Source: an uncultured Flavihumibacter sp. (lineage in GTDB: Bacteria; Bacteroidota; Bacteroidia; Chitinophagales; Chitinophagaceae). From it: a stretch of DNA of 64,000 bases. Positions 48,608-56,575 of the stretch are shown piece by piece. Made by a program: the position numbers and the translations under genes. The DNA lies in contig CAMLRX010000002.1 in the NCBI GenBank assembly GCA_946482545.1, positions 3,560 through 67,559 on the forward strand, given 5' to 3'. Under the pieces are notes generated by a model. It was not told where the DNA came from. It saw only the letters and a list, made by a program, of their open reading frames with translations, and ran no database searches. How positions within the stretch are numbered: the stretch's first letter is position 1; every line of letters starts with the position of its first letter.

Positions 48608-48640
48608 AACTCAATTAGTTTATGTTATTATCAATCAAAA

Positions 48641-49507
48641 TTATTTCAAACTCTTTATCCTTTCATCCACGGCTTCGCGGAATTCCGGGTTGTTGATCAG
48701 TGCTTTGCTTTTTTCGTACAGGTCGATCGCTTCCTGGTTCTTGTGCTGCATCTCATACACTTCAGCGAGTCTCAGTACGGCTTCCGCGTTTTCAGGTTGC
48801 TTTGCCATCACCGTTTTGAACCTTTCTGCTGCTTTATCGAGCTGGCCGGACATTATACCGCCCACACCCAACATAAACTGTGCATACATGTTTTCCGGAT
48901 CCCTTTCAGCCACTTCCCTGATTTTGGCAATGCCTTCCATTGGCGCGCCGAGGTTTCCGAAAAAGTAGCAACTTCCCAGTCCTACTTTCGCTGAATCATT
49001 GGCTGGATTCAGTTCCAAAGTCTTTTCAAACAACGTTTTGGCTTCCCCGGCCATCCATGCCTTTAAGGCTGAATTGGATTGAACCTGCAGGTTGCCTAAA
49101 AATAAATTGGCTGCAAAGTTGAGGTTTTTTTCAGAATTTTCCAACTTCGCGGCTTCTCCGGTGTAAAAAGCGTATGGAATGAAACTTTTTACGGAGTCTT
49201 TCCAGAACCTTGCCAGTTGATGAAAAGTGTGAACTGATTGATTCTTAACGTCTCCGCGCACCACGGCATTTTCGAGCCTGGTCACATACTCCAGTTGGGT
49301 GGGGCTTAAATTTTGTTTGGAGGAAGCCAGGATAGCTTCAATAGAAAGGGCCGCCGCTTCACCATGGCTATGGTCGTGCCCGTCACCTTCATGGTGTTCG
49401 GTTGCTGCTGTAGCCGCCTGCACCGGTTTGGTTACGGGTGCGAAAAAAAAGATAAGGGCCAGCAGCGCTATGCCGCTTCCCGCAAGGATCATTTGCTGTC
49501 TCTTCAC
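48641..49507 (-). CDS. Membrane-anchored TPR-repeat protein
   Basis: 288 residues starting at GTG 49507, or ATG 49492 five codons later. One membrane helix (about residues 6-25) is followed by a short His-rich stretch (EHHEGDGHDHSHGEA, six His in 15 residues) that could bind metal. A helical domain and at least three TPR units cover about 130-288 (KTLFEKTLELNPANDSAKVGLG, DPENMYAQFMLGVGG, NAEAVLRLAEVYEMQHKNQEAIDLY). TPR proteins of this type act as periplasmic scaffolds. HU lies 24 bp upstream and the 30-residue basic gene 33 bp downstream on the same strand. Confidence 0.8.
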   Translation of the reverse strand: MKRQQMILAGSGIALLALIFFFAPVTKPVQAATAATEHHEGDGHDHSHGEAAALSIEAILASSKQNLSPTQLEYVTRLENAVVRGDVKNQSVHTFHQLARFWKDSVKSFIPYAFYTGEAAKLENSEKNLNFAANLFLGNLQVQSNSALKAWMAGEAKTLFEKTLELNPANDSAKVGLGSCYFFGNLGAPMEGIAKIREVAERDPENMYAQFMLGVGGIMSGQLDKAAERFKTVMAKQPENAEAVLRLAEVYEMQHKNQEAIDLYEKSKALINNPEFREAVDERIKSLK

Positions 49508-49531
49508 GTTCTGCTTAATTAGAACGCGAAA

Positions 49532-49822
49532 TTACTCCTCCTTTTTCAGTTTCTTTACCTCCTGTACAAATTCTTTTGCGGGTTTGAAGGCAGGAATGAA
49601 ATGTTCGGGAATGTGAACAGCCACGTTGCGCTTGATGTTGCGCCCGATTTTAGCGGCCCTTTTTTTGGTAATGAAACTGCCGAATCCACGGATGTAAATG
49701 TTTTCGCCATTTGCAAGCGCACCTTTTACTTCTTTGAACATGGTTTCAAGCGTCACCAGTACATCAACTTTTGGAATACCTGTTTTTTCAGATATTTGAT
49801 TGATGAGATCGGCTTTTCTCAT
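49532..49822 (-). CDS. HU family DNA-binding protein
   Basis: 96 residues with the HU/IHF fold: MRKADLINQISEKTGI at the N-terminus and the DNA-binding arm around IYIRGFGSFITKKRAAKIGRN, then IPEHFIPAFKPAKEF. The C-terminus has a short Lys-rich tail. HU proteins bend and compact DNA. The arm sequence sits between HU and IHF types, so no symbol is assigned. It is the first gene of the HU-TPR-small basic protein run and has its own TAGATTTG promoter element. mutY lies divergently on the other side. Confidence 0.95.
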   Translation of the reverse strand: MRKADLINQISEKTGIPKVDVLVTLETMFKEVKGALANGENIYIRGFGSFITKKRAAKIGRNIKRNVAVHIPEHFIPAFKPAKEFVQEVKKLKKEE

Positions 49823-49866
49823 AACTGAACATATTTTATGTTACTGAATTGATTTTCAAAGTACAA

Positions 49867-49874
49867 CAAATCTA
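49867..49874 (-). promoter_or_regulatory. -7 promoter element of the HU gene
   Basis: TAGATTTG on the minus strand, exact match to TAnnTTTG, 44 nt before the HU ATG. Confidence 0.55.
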
Positions 49875-49964
49875 AGGGGAAAGATGTTGTATTTTATATA
49901 TAATATGGAACAAATTAAATATTTTTTCTGATCTCCCGCTTTTTTTTTAAGCGTAAATTATTGA

Positions 49965-49986
49965 GAATGAAGATTCAAAATTCATG
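49965..49986 (+). repeat. Short dispersed repeat at the mutY start
   Basis: GAATGAAGATTCAAAATTCAT is related to the ATCATTCAAAATTC family and includes the first possible mutY ATG (49984). Confidence 0.5.
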
Positions 49987-49995
49987 CCGGGGAAT

Positions 49996-51054
49996 ATGAC
50001 CAACAAACAGAACCCCACAACGCGCCTCTTGGAATGGAACAGGACATTGAATGCACGGGAAATGCCCTGGAAAGGAGAAAAGGACCCTTACCGCATCTGG
50101 CTCAGCGAAATTATTTTACAGCAAACAAGAGTGGAGCAGGGCAGGGCATATTATGAACGCTTCATTACAACTTATCCTACCATCTCCGCGTTGGCGAAAG
50201 CGCCTGATGATGCGGTTTTCAAGCTGTGGGAAGGATTGGGCTATTATTCCCGCTGCCGTAATCTGCTGTTTACCGCAAGAAGGGTGCACACTGAGTTTGG
50301 TGGAAATTTTCCTTCGGCTTACGAGGATATTCTTTCGTTGAAAGGAGTAGGGGCATACACCGCTGCGGCTATAGCATCCTTCGCGTTCGGGTTGCCACAT
50401 GCCGTGCTGGATGGCAATGTGTTCAGGGTATTGTCGAGGTACACCGGTTCGGCTGTGCCGATCGATTCCACGGAAGGAAAGAAACACTTCGCCGCCTTAG
50501 CGGAGGCATGGCTCGATAAAAAAAATCCTGCGGAATGGAACCAGGCCATTATGGATTTTGGGGCATTGGTGTGCACCCCGAAGCAGCCATCCTGTGAGAC
50601 CTGTCCGCTGAACAAAGATTGTGTCGCCTTTCATACCAATACCGTTGCAAAACTTCCTGTAAAATCCAAGCAACTGATCAAGAGGACCCGGTATTTAAAC
50701 TATGTTGCCGCCACGTATAATAACGGGGTATATATCCGGAAAAGAACGGACAAGGATATATGGAAGGACCTGCATGAATTCATATTGATAGAAACAGATG
50801 AACCTGTTTCAGTGGATGAGTTGATTCGCCGTATATCCCTGCCCGGTATAGCAGCCGTACAACCTTTACCTGTTGTAAAACATGTGCTTACGCACCAGAC
50901 ATTGCATGTACAGGTAGTGGCGGCGCGGTTATTGCTGGAACCGAAACTGGGAGAAACATACCTGCATGTGCCTTTCAACAGGCTCTCTGAATATGCTTTC
51001 CCCATCGTTTTAAAACGGTTTCAGGAGGCAAAACATTTCTTTCTTTTTACCTGA
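49996..51054 (+). CDS. mutY: A/G-specific adenine glycosylase
   Basis: 352 residues from ATG 49996; an ATG four codons earlier lies inside a dispersed repeat and is less likely. The helix-hairpin-helix (SLKGVGAYTAAAIASFAFG) and catalytic Asp (AVLDGNVFRVLSR) follow LSEIILQQTRVEQG, whose Glu is the second catalytic residue. Four cysteines for the iron-sulfur cluster are in CTPKQPSCETCPLNKDC. The C-terminal third is the NUDIX-like domain that recognises 8-oxoG. MutY removes A paired with 8-oxoG. It heads a plus-strand run mutY-ssb-gldE-gldD, an order seen widely in Bacteroidota. Confidence 0.95.
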   Translation: MTNKQNPTTRLLEWNRTLNAREMPWKGEKDPYRIWLSEIILQQTRVEQGRAYYERFITTYPTISALAKAPDDAVFKLWEGLGYYSRCRNLLFTARRVHTEFGGNFPSAYEDILSLKGVGAYTAAAIASFAFGLPHAVLDGNVFRVLSRYTGSAVPIDSTEGKKHFAALAEAWLDKKNPAEWNQAIMDFGALVCTPKQPSCETCPLNKDCVAFHTNTVAKLPVKSKQLIKRTRYLNYVAATYNNGVYIRKRTDKDIWKDLHEFILIETDEPVSVDELIRRISLPGIAAVQPLPVVKHVLTHQTLHVQVVAARLLLEPKLGETYLHVPFNRLSEYAFPIVLKRFQEAKHFFLFT

Positions 51055-51119
51055 AATTCAGTTAACTTTAAAAGGCATATATCAGAAAGGAGTTTGTAAA
51101 ATCAACAAATCAATACACT

Positions 51120-51557
51120 ATGCGTGGCGTTAACAGAGTGATGCTCATTGGAAACCTCGGCAAAGATCCGGATGTGCAGTTCCTGGAAGGAAACATAGCG
51201 GTGGCAAAGTTCCCGCTGGCAACAACGGAAACCTATAAAGACAGAGCAGGCAAACTGATCTCGCAAACGGAATGGCATACAGTGGTACTCTGGCGCGGCC
51301 TCGCTGAACTCGCACAGAAATACCTTCACAAAGGAAGCCTGGTGTACATTGAAGGAAGGTTAAGAACCCGCAGTTGGGAGGATAAGGAAGGCAATAAAAA
51401 ATTTGCAACAGAAGTAGTGGGGGATAACCTGATTATGCTGGATAAAAGAGCCGATGGGCACGGACCGGCACATCTTCCCAACGGAGAAGGGATGGAAGGA
51501 CTCGGAAACCACGATATTCCACCGCTCTCAGATCCCAATGAAGACCTCAGCTTCTGA
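51120..51557 (+). CDS. ssb: Single-stranded DNA-binding protein
   Basis: 145 residues. The OB-fold begins MRGVNRVMLIGNLGKDPDVQF, with EWHTVVLWRGLAELAQKYLHKGSLVYIEGRLRTRSWED as the diagnostic segment. The flexible tail ends in the acidic tip DPNEDLSF, close to the DDDIPF-type tip that docks partner proteins. It coats ssDNA in replication, repair and recombination. It starts 65 bp after mutY and lies before gldE; a separate promoter element drives gldE. Confidence 0.97.
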   Translation: MRGVNRVMLIGNLGKDPDVQFLEGNIAVAKFPLATTETYKDRAGKLISQTEWHTVVLWRGLAELAQKYLHKGSLVYIEGRLRTRSWEDKEGNKKFATEVVGDNLIMLDKRADGHGPAHLPNGEGMEGLGNHDIPPLSDPNEDLSF

Positions 51558-51576
51558 TTCTGTGAAGTCTAATCCT

Positions 51577-51584
51577 TAGATTTG
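51577..51584 (+). promoter_or_regulatory. -7 promoter element of gldE
   Basis: TAGATTTG, exact match to TAnnTTTG, 27 nt before the TTG start at 51612 and after the ssb stop; supports separate transcription of gldE-gldD. Confidence 0.55.
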
Positions 51585-51611
51585 CCCAATTCTTAACGAA
51601 AACCCATCGCT

Positions 51612-52940
51612 TTGGACCCTCACACGGTTGACATACCCCATTCGTTTTTCCTGCTACAGGCCAGCTCGCAGGGAACAACGGTGCTGCTTATCGTTATCAT
51701 CGTATTGCTTATTTTCTCCTTCCTAGTTTCAGGTGCGGAAGTGGCTTTCTTCTCCCTCACTTATAAGGATCTGAACATGCTCAAAACCAGGCAGCATGCG
51801 ACTGCCCGCAAAATCATCGAACTGCTCTCCGCCCCAAAAACATTGCTGGCCTCCTTGCTGATCGCCAACAGTTTTGTGAACATCTGTCTCATTATTCTTT
51901 CCAATTTTGCCATCGATATGGTGCTGACGGGCATCGATAATACCATTCTCCTTTATGCGATCAAAATCGGTATCATCGGATTTGTGCTGATGCTTTTCGG
52001 TGAAGTGCTTCCCAAAGTATGGGCCACACAGAACAATCTCCGCTTCGCATACAGCGCCGCTCCGGTGGTGGCAGCCATTCATTCCCTGCTGCGCGGTTTC
52101 AGCGGCTGGCTCGTTGGCTATTCAGATAGCCTGGAGAAAAGACTTGGTGCGAAAAGTCAGCAGTATTCGCTCAAAGAACTCGATGACGCGATCGACCTTA
52201 CTTCCAATGGCGATGCCAGCGAAGAAGAAAAAAATATCCTGAAAGGCATCGTAAAATTCGGGAACATCACCGTGAAGCAGATTATGCGCACACGCCTCGA
52301 TGTGTCCGGCATCGATTACAATACTTCGTTCCAGGAACTGAAAAGGAAAGTAGAAGAACAACATTATTCCCGGCTACCGGTTTTCAAAAAAAGCATGGAC
52401 GAAGTAGCCGGGCTGATCCATACCAAAGACCTCGTCCCCTATCTGAATGAGGCCGATGATTTCAACTGGCATTCACTGATCCGTCCGCCGTATTTTGTAC
52501 ACGAACAAAAAATGGTGCGCGACCTGCTGCAGCAATTCCGCGTGAAACGCATCCACTTCGCGATCGTGGTGGATGAATTCGGAGGCACCAGCGGTATTGT
52601 GACCCTGGAAGATATTATGGAAGAAGTGATCGGCGATATCAAAGATGAATTTGATGACGAGGAAAGCGTGAACAAAAAACTGGACGAGCATACTTATATT
52701 TTCGAAGGCAAGACCATGATCAACGACATGTGCCGCATCATGGGGCTGCCAGCCACCACTTTCGACGAAGTACGTGGCGATAGTGATTCACTCGCCGGAC
52801 TGGTACTGGAACTGGCAGGAGAATTTCCCGCCCAGGATGCCGTGGTGTCCGCCGGTGATTTTGAATTCACCGCACTGGAGGTGACCCGCAACAGGGTTAT
52901 CAAATTAAAAGTACATATCAACCAACCCACAACCGATTAA
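51612..52940 (+). CDS. gldE: Gliding motility-associated protein GldE (CNNM/CBS-domain family)
   Basis: 442 residues starting at TTG 51612, the only suitable codon between the promoter element and the first membrane helix. Four hydrophobic segments (about 18-40, 73-95, 105-125 and 135-155) form a CNNM/DUF21 domain. Two CBS domains (about 225-340) follow, and then a CorC/HlyC-type C-terminal domain (TTFDEVRGDSDSLAGLVLELAGEFP). It resembles magnesium/cobalt efflux proteins, but the order mutY-ssb-gldE-gldD identifies it as GldE. Its loss affects gliding only mildly, by raising GldD activity, in Flavobacterium. The gldD gene begins 8 bp downstream. Confidence 0.9.
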   Translation: MDPHTVDIPHSFFLLQASSQGTTVLLIVIIVLLIFSFLVSGAEVAFFSLTYKDLNMLKTRQHATARKIIELLSAPKTLLASLLIANSFVNICLIILSNFAIDMVLTGIDNTILLYAIKIGIIGFVLMLFGEVLPKVWATQNNLRFAYSAAPVVAAIHSLLRGFSGWLVGYSDSLEKRLGAKSQQYSLKELDDAIDLTSNGDASEEEKNILKGIVKFGNITVKQIMRTRLDVSGIDYNTSFQELKRKVEEQHYSRLPVFKKSMDEVAGLIHTKDLVPYLNEADDFNWHSLIRPPYFVHEQKMVRDLLQQFRVKRIHFAIVVDEFGGTSGIVTLEDIMEEVIGDIKDEFDDEESVNKKLDEHTYIFEGKTMINDMCRIMGLPATTFDEVRGDSDSLAGLVLELAGEFPAQDAVVSAGDFEFTALEVTRNRVIKLKVHINQPTTD

Positions 52941-52948
52941 TTTCACTG

Positions 52949-53530
52949 ATGTTCAGAATATTCTCAGTACTCCTCCTCACCGTTTTTTTCGCCTCGTGTA
53001 ACAGTGAATACACCCCGCGTCCAAAGGGGTATTTCCGCATCGATTTCCCGGAAAGAGCCTACCGTACTTTTGACCAACCCGGGTATCCATATACTTTTGA
53101 ATACCCTGTTTACGCTGAAGTAGTGAAGGACTCTACTTTTTTTGAGGATGATGTGAAAGGGCAGTACTGGATCAATATCGACTTTCCACGGTTCAATGGA
53201 AAGATATACGTGAGTTACAAGGACGTAAACAATAATTTCGATGCCCTGGTGACCGATGCTTTCAATATGGCCTATAAGCAACATACCAGCCGTGCCTCCG
53301 GTATAGAAGACTCCCTGATACAGACCCCCAACGGCTTATCGGGTGTTTTCTTCAAACTTTCGGGGAATACCGCCACCGGAAGACAGTTTTTTATCACCGA
53401 TAGTACCCGCCATTTTCTCCGTGGCGCATTGTATTTTGACGCTACCCCCAACGAGGATTCCCTGGGCATCGTGCAACGTTTTCTGATGGAAGACATGAAG
53501 CACCTGGTGAATACTTTGAAATGGAAATAG
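52949..53530 (+). CDS. gldD: Gliding motility lipoprotein GldD
   Basis: 193 residues. A lipoprotein signal (MFRIFSVLLLTVFFASC, Cys17) is followed by the family motif YTPRPKGYFRIDFPERAY. The rest contains the GldD segments GQYWINIDFPRFNGKIYVSYK, LSGVFFKLSGNTATGRQFFITDSTRHFLRGALYF and the C-terminal LMEDMKHLVNTLKW. It is an inner- or outer-membrane-anchored periplasmic protein essential for gliding and T9SS function in Flavobacterium johnsoniae. It starts 8 bp after gldE, so both are translated from one mRNA. Confidence 0.95.
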   Translation: MFRIFSVLLLTVFFASCNSEYTPRPKGYFRIDFPERAYRTFDQPGYPYTFEYPVYAEVVKDSTFFEDDVKGQYWINIDFPRFNGKIYVSYKDVNNNFDALVTDAFNMAYKQHTSRASGIEDSLIQTPNGLSGVFFKLSGNTATGRQFFITDSTRHFLRGALYFDATPNEDSLGIVQRFLMEDMKHLVNTLKWK

Positions 53531-53617
53531 CCAATTCCAGGCAGGCCTTCGCCAATCCCCCACAGCGCAGGATGGTTATTTATCCCTAATTTTACAGCTT
53601 TACAACTTATTTGAAAG

Positions 53618-54208
53618 ATGATAGCCATCGATAATATCCTGGTGAGTGATGAAGTGGTGCAGGAACATTTTGTGTGTGACCTGAACAAGTGCAAAGGCGG
53701 ATGCTGTGTAGACGGAGATGCCGGGGCGCCACTCGAAAAAGAAGAACTGGCGCATATCCAGGAAGTGTATGAGCACGTAAAGCCTTACCTGCCCGAGGAG
53801 GCCGTGAAGGAGATTGAACGCCAGGGACTTTACGTTTATGACCGGGAGTTCGGCTGGGTAACCCCCACCATCAATTCCCAAATCTGCGTATATGGACTGA
53901 CCGATGCAAATGGCATTGTAAAATGTGGTATCGAACAGGCTTACCTGGATGGAAAAGTAAGTTGGAAAAAACCCATTTCCTGCCACCTGTTCCCGGTTAA
54001 AGTCTCCAAAAGCAGTGACGGAGAACTCGATCTCGTGAACTATGAACCCCGTGAGGACCTCTGTTCCGCCGCGTGTAAACTGGGCAATAAACTAAAAGTG
54101 CCGGCCTATGTTTTTCTAAAGGAATCCCTTACCAGGAAATTCGGGCACGAATTTTATGAAGCATTGGATGCTGTAGCAAAAGAACATTTTTCTGACGCAA
54201 AGAAATAA
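53618..54208 (+). CDS. DUF3109 family cysteine-rich protein
   Basis: 196 residues with no signal peptide. Conserved cysteines are arranged as VCDLNKCKGGCCVDGDAGAPL at residues about 21-41, SCHLFPVKV near 122, and a last group CSAACKLG near 150, a pattern that suggests zinc or iron-sulfur binding (YkgJ/DUF3109-like). The function is unknown. The next gene, encoding a LutB-like iron-sulfur protein, begins 6 bp downstream, so the two are almost certainly co-expressed, and DUF3109 may help its cluster assembly or electron transfer. That link is inferred from position. Confidence 0.85.
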   Translation: MIAIDNILVSDEVVQEHFVCDLNKCKGGCCVDGDAGAPLEKEELAHIQEVYEHVKPYLPEEAVKEIERQGLYVYDREFGWVTPTINSQICVYGLTDANGIVKCGIEQAYLDGKVSWKKPISCHLFPVKVSKSSDGELDLVNYEPREDLCSAACKLGNKLKVPAYVFLKESLTRKFGHEFYEALDAVAKEHFSDAKK

Positions 54209-54214
54209 ACGATT

Positions 54215-55594
54215 ATGAGCCAAACCGCCGCCTCGTTCATCGCGAAAAGTACTGTGAAGGCCGCAGATCTCGACCACCGCAATAAGATCAACTTCAACAT
54301 CAGCAAATACAACGCGGTGGTGCCGATGGGGAAAAAACAGTTCTCCGATGTGCACCTGGCGCGGGAAAGAGCCAAGAACGTGAAGTGGCGCGCCATTGAA
54401 CACCTTGATGTGTACCTGGAACAATTCGAATCAGAATTATTGCGCAGGGGCGGAAGGATCATCTGGGCACAGGATGCGGAAGAGGCACGGAAAGAAATCC
54501 TCAACATCTGTAAGGAAAAGAACTGCCGCACCGTTGTTAAAAGCAAGAGCATGGCCACGGAGGAAATCAAGCTCAACGATTTCCTGCACGAAAACAACAT
54601 AGAAAGTGTGGAAACTGATTTGGGTGAATACATCCAGCAACTGGACGAAGAACCGCCGTACCACATTGTTACGCCTGCCATGCACAAAAGCAAGGAAGAC
54701 GTGGCAAAATTGTTCGCGGAAAAACTGGGTACCGATCCCAGGCTGAGTCCGGAAGAATTGACACTGGTTGCACGGGAAAAACTGCGTGAAAAATATGTGC
54801 AGGCAGAAGTGGGCATTACCGGTGCCAACTTCATAGTGGCCGATGTGGGCGGTATCGCGCTTACGGAGAACGAGGGCAATGCCCGGCTCAGCAGCGCTTT
54901 CCCCAAAACACATATCGTGCTGGTGGGCATCGAAAAAGTGATCCCCTCCATGAATGACCTGCCACTTTTCTGGCCACTGCTCGCCACATTTGGTACCGGA
55001 CAACAACTCACTGTGTACAATACGTTGATCTCCGGACCCCGCCAGCAAGGAGAAACCGACGGTCCCGAAGAAATGATCGTTATCCTCCTGGATAACGGCA
55101 GAACCAATCTCCTCGCCAACGAAAAGACGCGCGAAGCGCTCTACTGCATCCGTTGCGGCGCCTGCCTTAATGCCTGCCCCGTTTATAAAAATATTGGTGG
55201 ACACAGCTACGAAACCACTTACAGTGGCCCTATCGGCGCCGTGATCACACCGCACCTCAAGGACCTGGGTGAATGGAAACACCTCAGTAACGCTTCTTCC
55301 CTATGTGGAAACTGCACAGAAGTATGCGCGGTAAAGATCAACCTCCACGAATTGCTGCTCGAGAACCGGCATGAAGCAGTGGAAGAAGGCATCGCCACCT
55401 GGGGGGAAAAAATCGCCTGGAAAGTATGGAAGAAAGCCAGTCTGAACCGTGGAATGATGAATATGGGCAATGCGAAAATGAAGAACTGGATGGTCAATAA
55501 AGTATTCAAGGGATGGACCGCGCACCGTGGCGACCTGGATTTCTCCAACAAAACCTTCAACGAAATGTGGAAGGAAAAAAACGGGAAGAAATAA
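54215..55594 (+). CDS. LutB/LldF-like iron-sulfur protein
   Basis: 459 residues. The N-terminal two-thirds is a LUD (LutB/LutC) domain (FSDVHLARERAKNVKWRAIEHLDVYL; GITGANFIVADVGGIALTENEGNARLSS). The C-terminal ferredoxin-like part has two 4Fe-4S motifs, CIRCGACLNACPVY and CGNCTEVCAVKINL. In Bacillus, LutA, LutB and LutC oxidise L-lactate as a complex. Here no lutA or lutC is next to it. The gene is coupled to the DUF3109 gene upstream and convergent with an EamA transporter gene 2 bp away. Lactate oxidation is likely only if the other subunits are encoded elsewhere. Confidence 0.88.
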   Translation: MSQTAASFIAKSTVKAADLDHRNKINFNISKYNAVVPMGKKQFSDVHLARERAKNVKWRAIEHLDVYLEQFESELLRRGGRIIWAQDAEEARKEILNICKEKNCRTVVKSKSMATEEIKLNDFLHENNIESVETDLGEYIQQLDEEPPYHIVTPAMHKSKEDVAKLFAEKLGTDPRLSPEELTLVAREKLREKYVQAEVGITGANFIVADVGGIALTENEGNARLSSAFPKTHIVLVGIEKVIPSMNDLPLFWPLLATFGTGQQLTVYNTLISGPRQQGETDGPEEMIVILLDNGRTNLLANEKTREALYCIRCGACLNACPVYKNIGGHSYETTYSGPIGAVITPHLKDLGEWKHLSNASSLCGNCTEVCAVKINLHELLLENRHEAVEEGIATWGEKIAWKVWKKASLNRGMMNMGNAKMKNWMVNKVFKGWTAHRGDLDFSNKTFNEMWKEKNGKK

Positions 55595-55596
55595 GG

Positions 55597-56508
55597 CTAT
55601 CCCTTTCTGAATCCACGGTTCACCAGGTAAACACCCAGCAGGGTGATGGCGCCACCCGCCAGCAGGAAAAGATTTACTTTTTCGCCAAGTATCACCCAGC
55701 CCAGTAATACAGCAATGATCGGGTTCACATAAGCGTATACAGCTACCTGAGCCGTTGGCAGCTTGCGCAAAGCGTATATGTAGGCCATGAAGGTAATGAT
55801 CGATCCCACGACCACGAGATAGGCAATGGCCGCTAACGCATGATGGTGTATCTGCCGCAAGGGAACCGTTTCCTCAAAGCCATACGAAGTACTTAGCAGG
55901 ATGATGCCTGAAATCAGCATCTGCCAGCCAAGACTATGAAAAGGATCCAGTTTAATGGCAGACCTCGCGGTGTAGATCGTACCAATCGACCAGGAAAGGG
56001 TGGCGATGATGCCCAGCACCATACCCGCTCCGAAGTTATTGCCCTTGGAAGCAGGATCGAATAGCAGAAGCAGGTCGTTGAAGAATACCAGTACAATGCC
56101 GGAGAAACCCAGCACCAGTCCGGTTGCCACCAGTCTGTTCAGTTTTTCTCCCATAAAGAGAACACTGATCAACGCGATCCACAAAGGAACGATGGCACCA
56201 ATAATGGACCCTACGCCACTTGGAATGTATTTAAGTGACCATACCGTAAGGCCGTTACTTACCACCAGGAAAAAGAAACTCAATACCGTAAGTGCTCCGA
56301 ATTGCCTGAGTGTGGGCAGGGGCATTCTCCTGAAAGAAAAGTAAGTCATGAACAGTGTTCCTGCCACCAACTGCCTGGTACCAGCAAGTTGCAGCGGCGG
56401 CATGTAGCCCACCCCAATTTTGGAAGGCAACCAGGTGGTGCCCCAGAAAACGCAAAGCACCGCCACTGCCCAGTAGGCCATAGACTTGTTCTCTTGTTGC
56501 TGTTGCAT
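55597..56508 (-). CDS. EamA/DMT family transporter
   Basis: 303 residues from ATG 56508. Ten hydrophobic segments in two EamA halves cover about 15-140 and 155-300. The duplicated halves carry VSNGLTVWSLKYIPSGVGSIIGAIVPLWIALI and the C-terminal VGSIITFMAYIYALRKLPTAQVAVYAYVNPIIAVLLGW. The family exports amino acids, metabolites or drugs; the substrate cannot be inferred. The stop codon is 2 bp from the convergent LutB-like stop. purH lies upstream on the same strand, but a terminator at 56528-56551 separates them. Confidence 0.9.
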   Translation of the reverse strand: MQQQQENKSMAYWAVAVLCVFWGTTWLPSKIGVGYMPPLQLAGTRQLVAGTLFMTYFSFRRMPLPTLRQFGALTVLSFFFLVVSNGLTVWSLKYIPSGVGSIIGAIVPLWIALISVLFMGEKLNRLVATGLVLGFSGIVLVFFNDLLLLFDPASKGNNFGAGMVLGIIATLSWSIGTIYTARSAIKLDPFHSLGWQMLISGIILLSTSYGFEETVPLRQIHHHALAAIAYLVVVGSIITFMAYIYALRKLPTAQVAVYAYVNPIIAVLLGWVILGEKVNLFLLAGGAITLLGVYLVNRGFRKG

Positions 56509-56527
56509 GGCGCTTGCTTTAAAAAGA

Positions 56528-56551
56528 AAGACCACCCTGAGGGGCGGCCTT
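56528..56551 (-). terminator. Intrinsic terminator of purH
   Basis: On the minus strand AAGGCCGCCC pairs with GGGTGGTCTT through two G-T pairs around a 4-nt loop, then TCTTTTT. It lies 24 bp after the purH stop and 19 bp before the EamA start. Confidence 0.75.
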
Positions 56552-56575
56552 CCTATGTTTAACTGATTTTCTGCA

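Noticed and set aside
54437..55282. A 281-codon frame antisense to the LutB-like gene
   Set aside because: No motif; the plus-strand frame has both iron-sulfur motifs and the LUD domain.
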